Assembly (NCBI GenBank): GCA_964017185.1
Contig: OZ024880.1
Location: 47,939,071 to 48,003,070 of the forward strand
DNA: 64,000 bases
Direction: 5' to 3'
Source: Rugalucina vietnamica
Lineage: Eukaryota; Mollusca; Bivalvia; Lucinida; Lucinidae
Under the pieces are notes generated by a model. The model was not told the origin of the DNA, searched no databases, and was given only the letters and a program-made list of their open reading frames with translations. Below are positions 24,099-34,903 of the stretch, in pieces. The position numbers and the translations under genes were made by a program. Each line of letters starts with the position of its first letter. Position 1 is the stretch's first letter.

Positions 24099-24532
24099 TC
24101 CGAATTTACCAATACATTCAAAGTTTGCATTGAGTCTGTATCCTAACTTACCAATACACTCATGGTTTGCATTGATTATGTACATTAACTTACCAACACA
24201 CTCAAAGTTTGCATTTATCCTGTATCCTTAGTTACCAATACACTCAAAGTTTGCATTAGTTCTGTATCCTAACTTATCAATATACTCAAAGCTTGCATTG
24301 ATTCTGTATCTTAGCTTTACTTGCAAATAAACTCAACGTTTGCATTGATTATGTATCCTAACTTACCATTACACTCAATGATTGCACTGATTCTGTATCT
24401 TTACTCACCAATACACTAAAAATAGCATTGATTATGTATCCTTACTTACCAACACACTCAATGTATACATTGATTCTGTATCTTAACTCAACAATACACT
24501 AAAAATTGCATTGATTATGTATCCTAACTTAC
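24099..24532 (-). repeat. Splice-donor minisatellite downstream of exon 22 (about 10 units)
   Basis: About ten units of ~42 bp. Read on the minus strand, each is a decayed copy of the last ~34 nt of exon 22 (GGATACAGAATCAATGCAAA, then CTTTGAGTGTATTG) followed by GTAAGTTA. Several units still code a GYRINANFECIG-like end. Four more units lie at 11637-11804 on the far side of the transposon. Confidence 0.85.
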
Positions 24533-24796
24533 CGATACACTCTAAGTCTGCATTGATTTTGTATCCATCTATACAACTGCACTGAAACGATCCCTGGGTA
24601 TTATTGCAAATTTTGAGCGAGTCGTTGCATGGGTTGGTGAGAGTTGTACACTCATCGACATCGTCCGTACAGTTAGTGCCTTCCCAGCCTCCATTGCATG
24701 TACAAGTACCATTGATCTTGTTACATGATTTTGTATTGCCAGCGACACATGTACAGGTTTCAGAACAGTCGTTACCGTAGTGTGTGTCATCACATT
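24533..24796 (-). CDS. Exon 22: double EGF module, source of a splice-donor minisatellite
   Basis: 88 codons, phase 1-1: ECDDTHYGNDCSETCTC, CTCNGGWEGTNC, then DVDECTTLTNPC and GYKINADLECIG at the end. The donor is ATCG|GTAAGTTAGG. The intron downstream consists first of about ten tandem copies of the last ~34 nt plus donor. Confidence 0.9.
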
Positions 24797-24829
24797 CTGA
24801 AGTAAATCAATTATGGAAAAAGAGTCTAT

Positions 24830-25315
24830 AAGTAACTATATAACATACTGAACACCAATTAATTTTCGCGAAAAATTCACGAAAAAAATCGCCATGAAAA
24901 TTCTTATGTTGGAATTATGCTTCTTATTCTTGCATAGGCCAATTATTCAGTCCGCAAAAATAAATCACCGCGAAAATAATCCATAAAAAAACTCTAGAAA
25001 ATCAATAACTGGAGAAAAATTGCGCAACAGTCAGTTTTCTTCTAGTCTGTCGCTGTTATCACTTTGTAGTGCGTATGTTAAGAGGGTACAAGTAGGCTGG
25101 CGCAATCATAAAGAAAGTCACTCTCCAAAAACCGACATTTTATGAATTTGCCAGATGATGTCATATGTATATGATAATACGTATTTCAGAAAGTAACTCG
25201 GTTATTTATATCTTCAATGGAACCTAATTAGCACAAATTAAATCAATAGAATGAAGCAACTAATATTAAAAATTCAAAAAGATTAATGTTCAAAACTGAA
25301 AAAAAGAAAAAAAGA
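24830..25315. other. Intron stretch with one PLE-like scrap
   Basis: AT-rich intron. Near 25083-25135 GGGTACAAGTAGGC and CACTCTCCAAAAACCGA resemble the PLE 3' end; nothing else recognised. Confidence 0.4.
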
Positions 25316-25326
25316 AACACCATTAC

Positions 25327-25372
25327 CCTGTCACGTTCTCTGGGATGCTTTCGAGAAGGCAATGTCACACAG
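25327..25372 (-). pseudogene. Duplicated tail and donor of exon 21
   Basis: Matches the last ~45 nt of exon 21 with substitutions and retains the G|GTAATG donor (ATTACCCTG on plus). It sits ~170 bp downstream of the true donor. Confidence 0.7.
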
Positions 25373-25495
25373 TACGATCAAGGAAACTTGACTTAAATCT
25401 CAAAGTGGAGTGTCAGTATAGAACAACTGATGTCAATTTTTTTACAGGTTAAACCTCTAAAATAAACTAAGACCCCCCCTCTCAAAAAGCATTAC

Positions 25496-25759
25496 CCTGG
25501 CACTTTCCACCAGAAGCTTTGGAGAAGCCAATGTCGCACTGGCAGTAGAAAGAACCATTTAAATTCTGGCACTCTGAATTTTCAGGACAATTGTGTACAG
25601 CGGGGTTGACACATTCGTCAATGTCAACGTTACAAAATCCTCCTCCCCATCCCTCCTTACAAACACACAGGCCTTCGTCGTGGGTACAGCGCTTCGTGTT
25701 GGCCTCCACACAGCCACATGTCTTGGTACAGTTGTCTCCCCATGACCCCTCAGGACAAA
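25496..25759 (-). CDS. Exon 21: double EGF module
   Basis: 88 codons, phase 1-1: VCPEGSWGDNCTKTCGC through CVCKEGWGGGFC (laminin-type), then DIDECVNPAVHNC through GFSKASGGKCQG (Ca-binding). A copy of the exon tail and donor lies ~170 bp downstream at 25327-25372. Confidence 0.9.
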
Positions 25760-25914
25760 CTGAAATGAAAAGTCACCAATAAAGTCACCAAAAAAATGTT
25801 TCTTTAATGGCACCTCGGCAGTATTGAATTAATTATCTTAGCCCATTTCTTGAACTTTTTGGCGAAGACATGCATTTTTGTTAAACTCAAAAGCGGAATA
25901 CTGATTACTCTTAC

Positions 25915-26040
25915 CAACGCATGTTGCCTGGTCAACATCGAGCTGGTACCCAGTTTCATTACACAGACAGTAGTAACTTCCTGGCTGCTCCACACAATAT
26001 TGGGAACATGGGCTTGGATCTTTTGAGCACTCGGGAATAT
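25915..26040 (-). CDS. Exon 20: Ca-binding EGF module
   Basis: 42 codons, phase 1-1, six cysteines: DIPEC start, CVEQPGSYYCLC, GYQLDVDQATCVG. Acceptor TTTATCAG, donor GTAAGA. Confidence 0.87.
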
Positions 26041-26199
26041 CTGATAAAAATTACAAAATCGATGAGAGAGAAATTCAAAACATTATATGCACTGTGTTGC
26101 TTGAAATCGTTCAAGGGTTGTTTTAGTTTATAAGTTGACCTAGATCGACAACCGAGAGAGATCCTGATCACTCATACCCTATTAGTTAACCCAGAAATA

Positions 26200-26640
26200 A
26201 AACTCTTGCCTTTTTGAACCAGAATCTTGGTCATTCGGGATTGAACTGGTGGTTTTTTCGTTTGCTCCAGGTTTTTAGTGGTGTTGTTTCACCCAGGGAT
26301 CTCCAAATTCCGGGCAACATGTATCTGTGAGACCTCATGTTCGATTCCTCTAGTGTTTATCGTAATACTTGCTTGTTGACTAGTTAGAAATTCACCACTA
26401 GGACCGAACAATTCGTTTAATGCTGTGAACCACTGCAGACGCTGAAGGTGAGGTTGAGACCCGAAAAAAAAAACGGCTCAAGCCCCCAGTCGTTTTATAT
26501 TACTGACTGTTCCATGTCGATACTTGCGTTGTGGTTTTTATTGTTTTATGTTTCCATGATTCTTTTTGTATCTGATTTTAGAATTAACTAAATTCCGCCT
26601 TGGATTTTGGAGTGGTATTTTCGTTCTGCTTGAGCCATTT
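26200..26640 (+). repeat. Decayed PLE 3' region
   Basis: Shares CAGGGATCTCCA, TTCACCACTAGGACCGAA, GTGAACCACTGCAGACGCTG and TGGTTTTTATTGTTTTATGT with the 3' region of the copy at 40730-41335. Confidence 0.65.
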
Positions 26641-27222
26641 ACAGATCATTGCTTAATCTTACCTTTCCACAGTTTTAGCTCATCCGCGACATTATATTTA
26701 ACACCTAACCCAAGCAAACAACATGAAACGCCAATGACAGCTCCAGCGGTTGTCAGTCAGCTACACAATGCCATATTTACTTGACCTTACGTATGTTGCA
26801 TGCCTTGAGCGCAATGGCTATGGGCATTCGAGAAAATTGAAAGTACAAACGCCCTTTTCGCATGAATAACAATTGGGATTGTTTCCAACACATAAGAATA
26901 GAAAACACTGCTACTGGTTTACAATGGAATCACAAAAATTATCATTATTTTTGTCTTCAAGTGAAGTGTTATTTCAGACGAAAATCATTAAGCATCAGTC
27001 TGACGGTCTTTCAATATTTTGTAATTTGCAAATGTTGAAATACGCAAAACCATACGTAGTTGTGAAAATTATCGGCCTTATCATACGTTCTTAAGCATTA
27101 AAATTGTAGACATGCACCTTGCTCTCGATTCTATAATAATAAACCCAACTAAATGTAATAACTTAAGGAATAAAATATAATTGTTAGATCCTTTGGAAGC
27201 AGTAAAACATTCAAAGAGAGGT

Positions 27223-27268
27223 GGGCCATATTGTACAATTTCGGGTAATGAACCTTCATCAGTGACCC
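27223..27268 (-). ncRNA. Hammerhead ribozyme
   Basis: Minus-strand order: GGGTCA (stem I), CTGATGA, stem II with GGT/ACC, GAAA, stem III ATTG/CAAT with a TA loop, cleavage triplet ATA, TGGCCC (stem I). An A/C mismatch sits at the base of stem II. Confidence 0.65.
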
Positions 27269-27601
27269 TTTACAAAACTGGCAGCGAAAGCCAGACATTC
27301 ATGATTGCTGCAATTTCAAGAATTTTCACCAGTATAGTCTAAATCAAAGACATATATTCCCAAAGGGGCCAAATACGCAAAATTCTGTTAAGATGATGAT
27401 TCTTAACGTACAGTATATTTGAAATACTCCAAATATCTTCACTGATCTCAAAGGATCAAAAGAAAAATATAATCTGCACTATGGATGATGTACGGGGAGA
27501 CTTTTTAGGGCCGCCACACGGCACAACACCAGCTGCAGTAATAGCAAATAAAATATAATTGTTAGATTCTTTGGAAGCAGTAAAAACATTCAAAGAGAGG
27601 T

Positions 27602-27647
27602 GGGCCATATTGTACAATTTCGGGTAATGAAACTTCATCAGTGACCC
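27602..27647 (-). ncRNA. Hammerhead ribozyme, second repeat (stem II weakened)
   Basis: Same layout as the copy 379 bp away. A G-to-T change in stem II (AGTTTCATTACCC) breaks one pair. Confidence 0.55.
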
Positions 27648-27812
27648 TTTACAAAACTGGCAGCGAAAGCCAGACATTCATGATTGCTGCAATTTCAAGA
27701 ATTTTCACCAGTATAGTCTAAATCAAAGACATATATTCCCAAAGCTTCAATTACAAACATGCATCTGTCAATGCTAATTTCATATTCTATGAATTATTAA
27801 AGAGTTACTAAC

Positions 27813-27941
27813 CTATACAAGCATCCGACCCATTCTTTTGAAATCCTGCTCGACAGATACATGTTATATTGCCTTCAATTACAGCACAGTCCGCATTATC
27901 ACCACATGCCGCAGTCTGGGTTGAGTTACACTCATTTTCAG
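27813..27941 (-). CDS. Exon 19: EGF module
   Basis: 43 codons, phase 1-1, six cysteines: AENEC start, CGDNADCAVIEGNITCIC, GFQKNGSDACIG. The hammerhead repeat locus 27181-27760 starts just beyond its donor. Confidence 0.86.
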
Positions 27942-28734
27942 CTGTGTTAAAAGAGGAAAATAAAACACAAAATATGAATAATAACCTGTTTTGTTTTATT
28001 TTAAGATTTTTAAATGTACAAGAGCAGTTAAACTAGATTAGCTGTTCTGTGAGAACGGATGTTTACTTGGATTTTAAGAATTTTCTCTGGTGACAGCAGC
28101 CTTAGAAATACCCTAATTTCGGCTATTTCAATAGTGTTGAGCATTTTATATATTATGCATATTCGTAGGCATGGAAAGTTAGATCACGACAATAATTCCA
28201 TGCTATTTAGTTAAGCTGTTTAAACGATTTATTCAATTATAAAAAAGTGCCTCCTTCCTTATGCTTGTGATTTAAAGTTTCCGTGAAACGGGAATTTTCT
28301 GTATACTATGAAAAAAGGAAGATCACTGAATACTTCGTGATATAAGTTTAGGGTTAAGACAAAAGTGTTTAGTTTAATCATTATTCTTCGTTGACAAAAT
28401 GCCCATTCTCACATGTCATGCTATACTGCTTTTCATTATTCACATAAATGTCTATGATTTCTAGGAAACTAAACAGTTCTTTTACGATCCGATTCAATAT
28501 AATGGCACTCAATTTTACTAAATGGACTAGGTAAACGACTTTAGCTAGTGACATAGATACACAAATTCTTATTTAGTATCTACATAATGTAATTAAGTTT
28601 GAATATATCTATAGAGTCTCTAATAACCATAATTAATATGATTTGGTTCCTTGAAAGTGGAGACATTTTATCATCATAATAATAAATAGTCTAACTCTAA
28701 TATATAAAACTAATTGCCATTTACAACAACTTAC
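27942..28734. other. Intron between exons 18 and 19, no feature seen
   Basis: AT-rich intron without recognised repeats. Confidence 0.5.
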
Positions 28735-28857
28735 GTCTACAAGTTTTGAGGTCAGTTGTATTCAGTTTAAATCCTGTATTACACGAACAGCGGTAACTAC
28801 CCACAGTGTTGACGCAGCTGTGACTGCAACCATGGCTCCCAGTACATTCGTTAACAT
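28735..28857 (-). CDS. Exon 18: Ca-binding EGF module
   Basis: 41 codons, phase 1-1, six cysteines: DVNEC start, [25 protein letters not shown]. Acceptor CCCGTAG, donor GTAAGT. Confidence 0.88.
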
Positions 28858-29082
28858 CTACGGGAAAAAAACATATCAATCAGATGGGCAATAAAACATA
28901 ATTATCATAAGGTGCAGATAAACGAATTTCGGCTTGCTCAGGTGTCTAATTACATTTTCAGCACCTCAGAAGTATGTTTCGATTTTTTATCAATTTAATT
29001 TTATTTCGACACAGTTTCTTTCACCAAACAGAATAGCCTCAGATGATACGCCGTGTTCAATCGCATGAAAGAGTGGGCTATA

Positions 29083-29515
29083 CTAATTGAGCCGCCGCAT
29101 GAGAAAACCAACAATCTCCATAGGCGAAAACAAATTGATTTCGCTACACGGATAGTACAATTCCTCTTTTTTTCTAATTTCTTAATCTCCATCCTGTAAC
29201 CATCTTATGTGACTGTACAGGCCGGTTTTGTGTCGGACCTGGCCCTGAGGTAATAAAACTTTTTCTCTTGCTCAACTCAGCTGAGCATGAAATATTAATT
29301 CCGCATAACTATTAAAATACCCCAAATAAATTGAAATTTCAGGTGAAGATCACCAAAGCCTGTAATCTATCCTGCTCATAAAAATGTTAAAATGCCAATA
29401 GTTGCTGGCATTTTAACATTTATGAACACGATAAATTTTAGTCTCAGCTGAGTTGAGCATGAAAAAAGTTTTATAACATTAGGGCCTGGTCGGAACCCAA
29501 TTTAGCATAATTGCC
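29083..29515 (-). mobile_element. MITE-1 copy split by another MITE
   Basis: MITE-1 runs from GAGCCGCCGCATGAGAAAAC to GTGTCGGACCTGG, is interrupted, and resumes at GGCCTGGTCGGAACCCAA (29483-29502). Its internal hairpin is deleted. Confidence 0.6.
29246..29482. mobile_element. MITE with CTCAACTCAGCTGAG ends, nested in MITE-1
   Basis: Inverted ends of ~33 bp (AATAAAACTTTTTCTCTTGC then TCAACTCAGCTGAG) and an inner palindrome ATGTTAAAATGCCA...TGGCATTTTAACAT. Confidence 0.65.
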
Positions 29516-29623
29516 TTTAACCCACAAACACTTTCGGATTGTAGTTATAAAAGGTGAGCGCTTTTGTCCGACATTGTAATAAACTCGACAGATATCCCTT
29601 TGATAGGTAATATCCCTACTCAC

Positions 29624-29737
29624 CATTACATGCACGTCCATTTGCTGTGAACCCAGGATTACAGCTACAGACATAACTACCGTCATTGTCCGTACAGATC
29701 TGATCACACGGTGACATTGTCGCACACTCGTTTATAT
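29624..29737 (-). CDS. Exon 17: Ca-binding EGF module
   Basis: 38 codons, phase 1-1, six cysteines: DINEC start, CTDNDGSYVCSC, GFTANGRACNG. Donor GTGAGT. Confidence 0.88.
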
Positions 29738-29989
29738 CTGGTGAAGTAAATCAAACATAAGTAACATAACACTGGACCACATGTTACCAATAATGTTTCA
29801 CTATCGTAGTAATCTTTTCTTGAAAGAAATCATATCGTTTTGCAAAAACAGAATTTGTTATATTAACGTTAATTGTTCACACTAGAATGTTTTCATCTTT
29901 AAAAATGGTGTCGTTGTTTATGTTATAGCATATTATCATGTATACATCAAACGATGTTCAAGACGGTGTTGAATTTTAAGGGTACTCAC

Positions 29990-30250
29990 TGACACAATGG
30001 TTGGTGGCATTTTTCTGGTACCCCGTCTGACACTGACACTTGTAGGAACCAGGGTTATTCACACAGTCAGTGTTAGGTTTCATGGCACAGGGGTTAACGG
30101 CTGAACCACACTCATCCAGGTCCTGGGTACACTTGGGACCGCCCCAGCCGGCTGCACACACACAGCCGGTGGCATGATCACAGTGTGTTGATCCTACTCC
30201 ACAATCACACCTCTTGGCACAGTTCTCACCATAGAAAAGACCGTCACAAG
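29990..30250 (-). CDS. Exon 16: double EGF module (laminin-type plus Ca-binding)
   Basis: 87 codons, phase 1-1. The first part, ACDGLFYGENCAKRC to CVCAAGWGGPKC, is eight-Cys laminin-like. The second, DLDECGSAVNPC to GYQKNATNHCV, is a Ca-binding EGF with an NAT glycosylation site. Confidence 0.9.
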
Positions 30251-30461
30251 CTGAAAAATAAGAATAATTTACTACTGTGTTTTGGCAACAGAATTTATTT
30301 TGTAGTAGCCATGAACCGTTTGTTGTTTTTGAAGATCTGATGAACTAACGTAACCAAAATGTTAGCAATGCCCTTAGTGAATTTGAAAATATATTTAAGT
30401 GGAGATCAGCACACAAATAAAATGTGAAATATATAACAAACGCTTCTGTTGCTGTACATAC

Positions 30462-30596
30462 GTGCACACGTTCTGCCGTCATTCTCAAGTCTGGAACCAA
30501 TACTGCATGAGCATACATATCCCCCATCAGTATTCAGGCACTTGTCAGGCTCACTGCACTGGCTCAGGTCTAAAGTATCATCACACTCATCTATGT
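30462..30596 (-). CDS. Exon 15: Ca-binding EGF module
   Basis: 45 codons, phase 1-1, six cysteines: DIDEC start, then CSEPDKCLNTDGGYVCSC and SRLENDGRTCA. A minisatellite begins right at its acceptor. Confidence 0.87.
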
Positions 30597-30599
30597 CTA

Positions 30600-31440
30600 T
30601 AAATAGATCATTACATAATTGCTCAAAATAGATCTTTACACCATAGCTCCAAATAGACAATAAAATCATAGCTCAAAATATATAATAACATCATTGTTAT
30701 TAACAGAAAATTACACCATAGCACAAAATAGATGATTGCATCATAGTAGATCATTACATCATAGCTCTAAACAGATAATGTCATCATTGTAATATATTAT
30801 ACAATTATTGACTATTGAGTTATTGAATATGATGTGATATCCAACAGAGACTACCAATATTGACCGAGGCGAAGCCGAGGTCAATATTGATAGTCTCTGT
30901 TGGATATCACATCATATTCAATGACCCAATAGTCAACAATTGTTTTATTATGTAACACTCTTTATACAAACATGATAAAAATAATTTTAAAATAACTATT
31001 TTCATCTGTAAATGAATTTACATATAGTTTACATATAGTCCCAGCATGACTGAAAAATGTTCATTGGGACATTTAGTCTAAATTCAAATAAACTAAACAG
31101 TAATAAACATCATTTGTACTTAATCGGCATTACTGCTTGACAGTAATCAGTGTACATTTCCAATGACAGAGAGAGTTCTATTTAGTAACATATATTCAAT
31201 GGAAAAACCCCAGGTCACATAATATGACAAAATATGCAATGGGATGTAAGCAGTATCTGAAATACTGTCTATTTATAGTTATATAATAAAGCTCATTACA
31301 CCATAGCCCAAAAGATTATTACATCATGGCTTAATGTAGATCATAACATAATAGCTCAAAACAGACACATGTAATGACATCATTGTTATATATGGCTGAT
31401 TACACCTTAGCTCAAAATAAATCATATCATATGTCAGAAT
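30600..31440. repeat. Minisatellite of ~30-bp units, interrupted by a palindrome
   Basis: Degenerate CATAGCTCAAAATAGATCAT units at 30600-30790 and again at 31285-31440. The stretch between holds the 131-bp palindrome and unassigned DNA. Confidence 0.6.
30812..30942. repeat. 131-bp near-perfect palindrome
   Basis: The arms from CAATTATTGACTATTG to GACCGAGGCG fold on the reverse arm ending ATAGTCAACAATTG. It looks like a snap-back MITE. Confidence 0.8.
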
Positions 31441-31879
31441 ACATAAGTACATTACAATAAAGAGAAAATCACATGACTATAAATAACAACGTCAAAGCTC
31501 TAAATGATATTATCGTGTTGAAAATAGATACTGCTACCAAACATCATTATCTTAGAACCAGTAACACGACTCATGTGGGTTCGGTGCTATAATGAATATA
31601 TCCCGACACAAACAGTGGCGAAATGCCTAATTGTTTGTATTAAATAATTATGAACTACTTTAAATACAGGAATACCAGAAATAAACTTTACACATTCCTG
31701 CACTTGTTAGGCACATAAGGCTAACATTACAGGTAAAATATAGGATATTGTGCCTTGGGATTTCATATCAAGGGTAACTGTAGAAGAATACCAGACCTTA
31801 GACCTTACATATACAATTTATGGATATATATGGTGTCTTCCCAATCACATGTTATGTTCGGGCTTATATCCTTGAAAAC

Positions 31880-32195
31880 GGTACATGTATGCAATGATCA
31901 GGAAAAGCATAATCAGAAGGAAATTCCCACTGCAAAACCGATGTGCGAAAAAACTTAACTTATACCTAGAGAACATAGCGTAAGCCGAGTGAGCAGCTAT
32001 TTCTCAAAAGGAGACCACTTAGTTACCCGAACTTAACTAAAACTATGAAAACCTACATTTGGTTCAAACAGCACGAAATATCGACTCCAAAACATAAAAC
32101 AATTATAATCTCAACAGAAGTATCGCTTTGGAAATATATGTAATATAAAACTACTTGGAACGATCAGTAATAAAAAACAACTATGTCTCAGGGCA
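31880..32195 (-). repeat. Decayed PLE 3' region
   Basis: Blocks ATGATCAGGAAAAGC, GTAAGCCGAGTGAGCAGCTA, CCCGAACTTAACTAAAA and CAACAGAAGTATCGC follow the family order. Confidence 0.65.
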
Positions 32196-32300
32196 TTATT
32201 TATTGTGATGCCTAAAGTATCTAATCTTAAGTTGCCGTGTTTTAGTTACCCAGGATCAACTTATTTATAGCTATTTACTTTAGATATGTGTGTATATTAC

Positions 32301-32426
32301 CCAAACACGTTTGGTTGTCGGCTCCAAGTTTGTATCCACTCCTGCAGGAACAGTACGGTTGATTGTCAGCAACGAGACATATATCACTGCATCGTATCTG
32401 GCTAAAGTCTGTACAGGGATCAAAGT
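32301..32426 (-). CDS. Exon 14: EGF module
   Basis: 42 codons, phase 1-1, six cysteines: DFDPC start, CSDICLVADNQPYCSC, GYKLGADNQTCLG. The DFDPC opening departs from the DxDEC calcium motif. Donor GTAATA is weak. Confidence 0.86.
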
Positions 32427-33640
32427 CTGTAATATAATCAGTTCTCAGAATTAAAATCATCCCTTAAAGAGTTGAGGAGACCAATTTCAACATAAAAATG
32501 CAACCACAGCCAACTTAAATCAAATTTATCGGCTTTATCCTGTAAAATGACATTTTTGCACATCTGTATATCTTCTTAAAAAGCAGATTGATTTTAATGT
32601 TAGAATATCGAGTGAAAATTGGTCACCTTAACTAAGGAAACTTTAAGGAAATATTTTAATTCTGGACTCATGTTAATGTGTAGTTTGTGTTGCACCATCA
32701 TCTTAGTTGTCACATTCATACATGTACTATAAATTAAAGAAGATTTGTTTATTATGACTGGCTTTCACAGTATGGGAGCGGAAGTGAACGAACAACTGCG
32801 ATTGTACAGGACTTGCGACTTTGTACAGTGACGATCAGTCACTTGCACTCAAAAAGTAATCACGTGGTGTGTTCAATGTTTACACGGCAGCCATGAAGGT
32901 GAATTTTGTTACTGGAATTTTGTTTGCCTAAGTTTTCACTTATTTATCCCTTTCATTGATGACAGTGGCATAAGAATCAATGACCGTATCGCTTGAAAAA
33001 ACAACATTGATCAGTAGACCTGGTCGTTCCCCCGATCTGGCCTGCTTTATAAAACAGTGTATTAAAATACGAAAACAATATCAAATGCTTCTTTTTAATA
33101 TGCCCTGTAATCATTCAATCAACTATGTGGCGGACAGTCAATGAAAATGTGAGTAGGTGCGTAAAAGGCATTAGATATCCGTTCAAATGTAGGTCAGTAT
33201 TTTTGGGTCAATTGTACGGTCACTTTTACTTTGATTGAACAGTCTCTTGCGATCAAGAAGAATTTAAATTGAACGGTCACTTGTGCTCGTGATTTTACAA
33301 GTGTGATATTAGAACATTCTAGGACAACTCTGACTGGAGACTGATATCCACTTACTACACACACTAGCATACTGCTTTAATTCGCCTTTTTAAAAGAGTG
33401 ATAATGGCTGAGTGAATGATATTAGTTTCTACAAAAGTGAGCATATTATAACGCATCAATTTCTGTTAGCTTTTTGGCATTTGATATAGATAAAATGCCA
33501 GTTAAATAAGAATACTAAACAACATCTGCTCTTCATAATGTACCGGCACATATGTGTAGCGCAGTCAGATCGACTCAAACTTTGACCAGTGTCGTATTTT
33601 TGTCTGTTATTTCAGGCTATGTTTGATTGAATTTATCAAG

Positions 33641-33919
33641 ATGGATTCCACAATCAAATGCTACTACTGTGACACCTCTTCGATGGTTTTTGGCGATGTA
33701 ATAAAACATTCTATAGACAGGCATGAAAGCCAAATGTTGCATGTCAAGATAGAATCAGCAACTGAAAAATTCATAAGAAATTTTACGATAAAACCGAGAG
33801 ACATGCATGAAAGGGGAAAAATGATTATTCCTAATGATGATTCGTGGACAGTCAAAGTATACAGATCGCTCCAGACACCATCGCCTTTGGTAAAAGGTCG
33901 AAAAAGCGGGATGTACTAG
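33641..33919 (+). pseudogene. Zinc-finger N-terminal remnant of a transposon protein
   Basis: 93 codons from ATG at 33641 (an upstream in-frame TTG start is less likely). It has KCYYCDTSSMVFGDVIKHS then IDRH, a C2H2-like finger, followed by KPRDMHERGKMIIPNDDSW. The frame ends where a MITE-1 fragment begins. I do not recognise the family with certainty. Confidence 0.45.
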
Positions 33920-34085
33920 CACAGAAGATGGATAGAGACTGAAAATTTTGGATTTAAAAAGTAGAGGAATTGTAGTCTCCGTGTAGCGTAAATAAAGGCG
34001 CTGATCAGCTTCGCATTTTCTGCGAAGCTGATCTGCGCCTTTGGTTTTGTATATGCAGATTGTTGGTTTTCTCATGAGGCGGCTC
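33912..34085 (+). mobile_element. MITE-1 copy, 5' truncated
   Basis: Runs from AGCACAGAAGATGGATAGAG through the hairpin GCTTCGCATTTTCTGCGAAG to CTCATGAGGCGGCTC. Confidence 0.65.
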
Positions 34086-34444
34086 ACATGTATGACTATT
34101 AAGCTTATCAGGATAGTGTTCCTTGCATAAACAGCACTGAATTATACCCATGAAGGAAATAAAACTATTTCTACGGCGGTATGTCTGCTTTGGATCTTTG
34201 ATAATACTTCATATGCTGCCCCCACATTTTTAATAATAATTCAGAGTACCTCCACTGGGCATACATTTTGCATCTTGTAACAGTTTCTGAATAGCTATAA
34301 TTTTGGAAAAGCTGCTTACTCGATTGATCCTGCGTTGTTTAAATGTAACAATACTTATTTGCAATTTGCTTTCTGCCTTGATATTAAGAACGAGACTTTG
34401 GTTCTGATTGAACCAGTTCCTGTACACGGGTGGGAGCTTAGTAC

Positions 34445-34760
34445 TATTCCATCACAATAGGATCGGTGTGATAGGGTTAAAAATTGACACATAGGTTGCA
34501 CTAAGTAATATTCCATCACAATAGGATCGGTGTGATAGGGTTAAAAATTGACACATAGGTCGCACTAAGTAACATTCCATCACAATAGGATCGGTGTGAT
34601 AGGGTTAAAATTGACACATAGGTTGCACTAAGTAATATTCCATCACAATAGGACCGGTGTGATAGGGTTAAAATTGACACATAGGTTGCACTAAGTAATA
34701 TTCCATCACAATAGGATCGGTGTGATAGGTTTAAAAATAGACACAGGTTGCACTAAGTAA
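34445..34760. repeat. Tandem array, 63-64-bp unit, 5 copies
   Basis: Near-identical units starting ATTCCATCACAATAGGATCG, each with an inner ATCACA...TGTGAT dyad. It is inside the CACAGTA-ended transposon. Confidence 0.9.
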
Positions 34761-34903
34761 ATTAAAGCGCATTTCCAAAATTATACCACGCAAGTGATCG
34801 TTCAAGTTAATTGCAGTTGATCTGTACAAGGGATCATCTGATGACTGCAGGTGACTGTACAATTATGCTTTTCGCATGATCCGTATTTTCAAAATTTCAC
34901 GAA

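Larger units (their letters stand above)
27181..27760 (-). mobile_element. Retrozyme-like tandem repeat with hammerheads
   Basis: One and a half monomers in direct repeat, period ~379 bp, minus strand. Each repeat has the hammerhead block between GGGCCA and TGACCC. The body shares CTGCACTATGGATGATGTAC and GGGCCGCCACACGGCACAAC with the locus at 61190-61770. No ORF. Confidence 0.7.

Noticed and set aside
24099-24532. CRISPR-like regular repeats.
   Set aside because: Units are contiguous without spacers, degenerate, and derived from an exon end in a eukaryotic intron.
34445-34760. Regular 63-64-bp repeats resembling an array with spacers.
   Set aside because: The whole unit is repeated, with no variable spacer; it is a tandem repeat inside a transposon.
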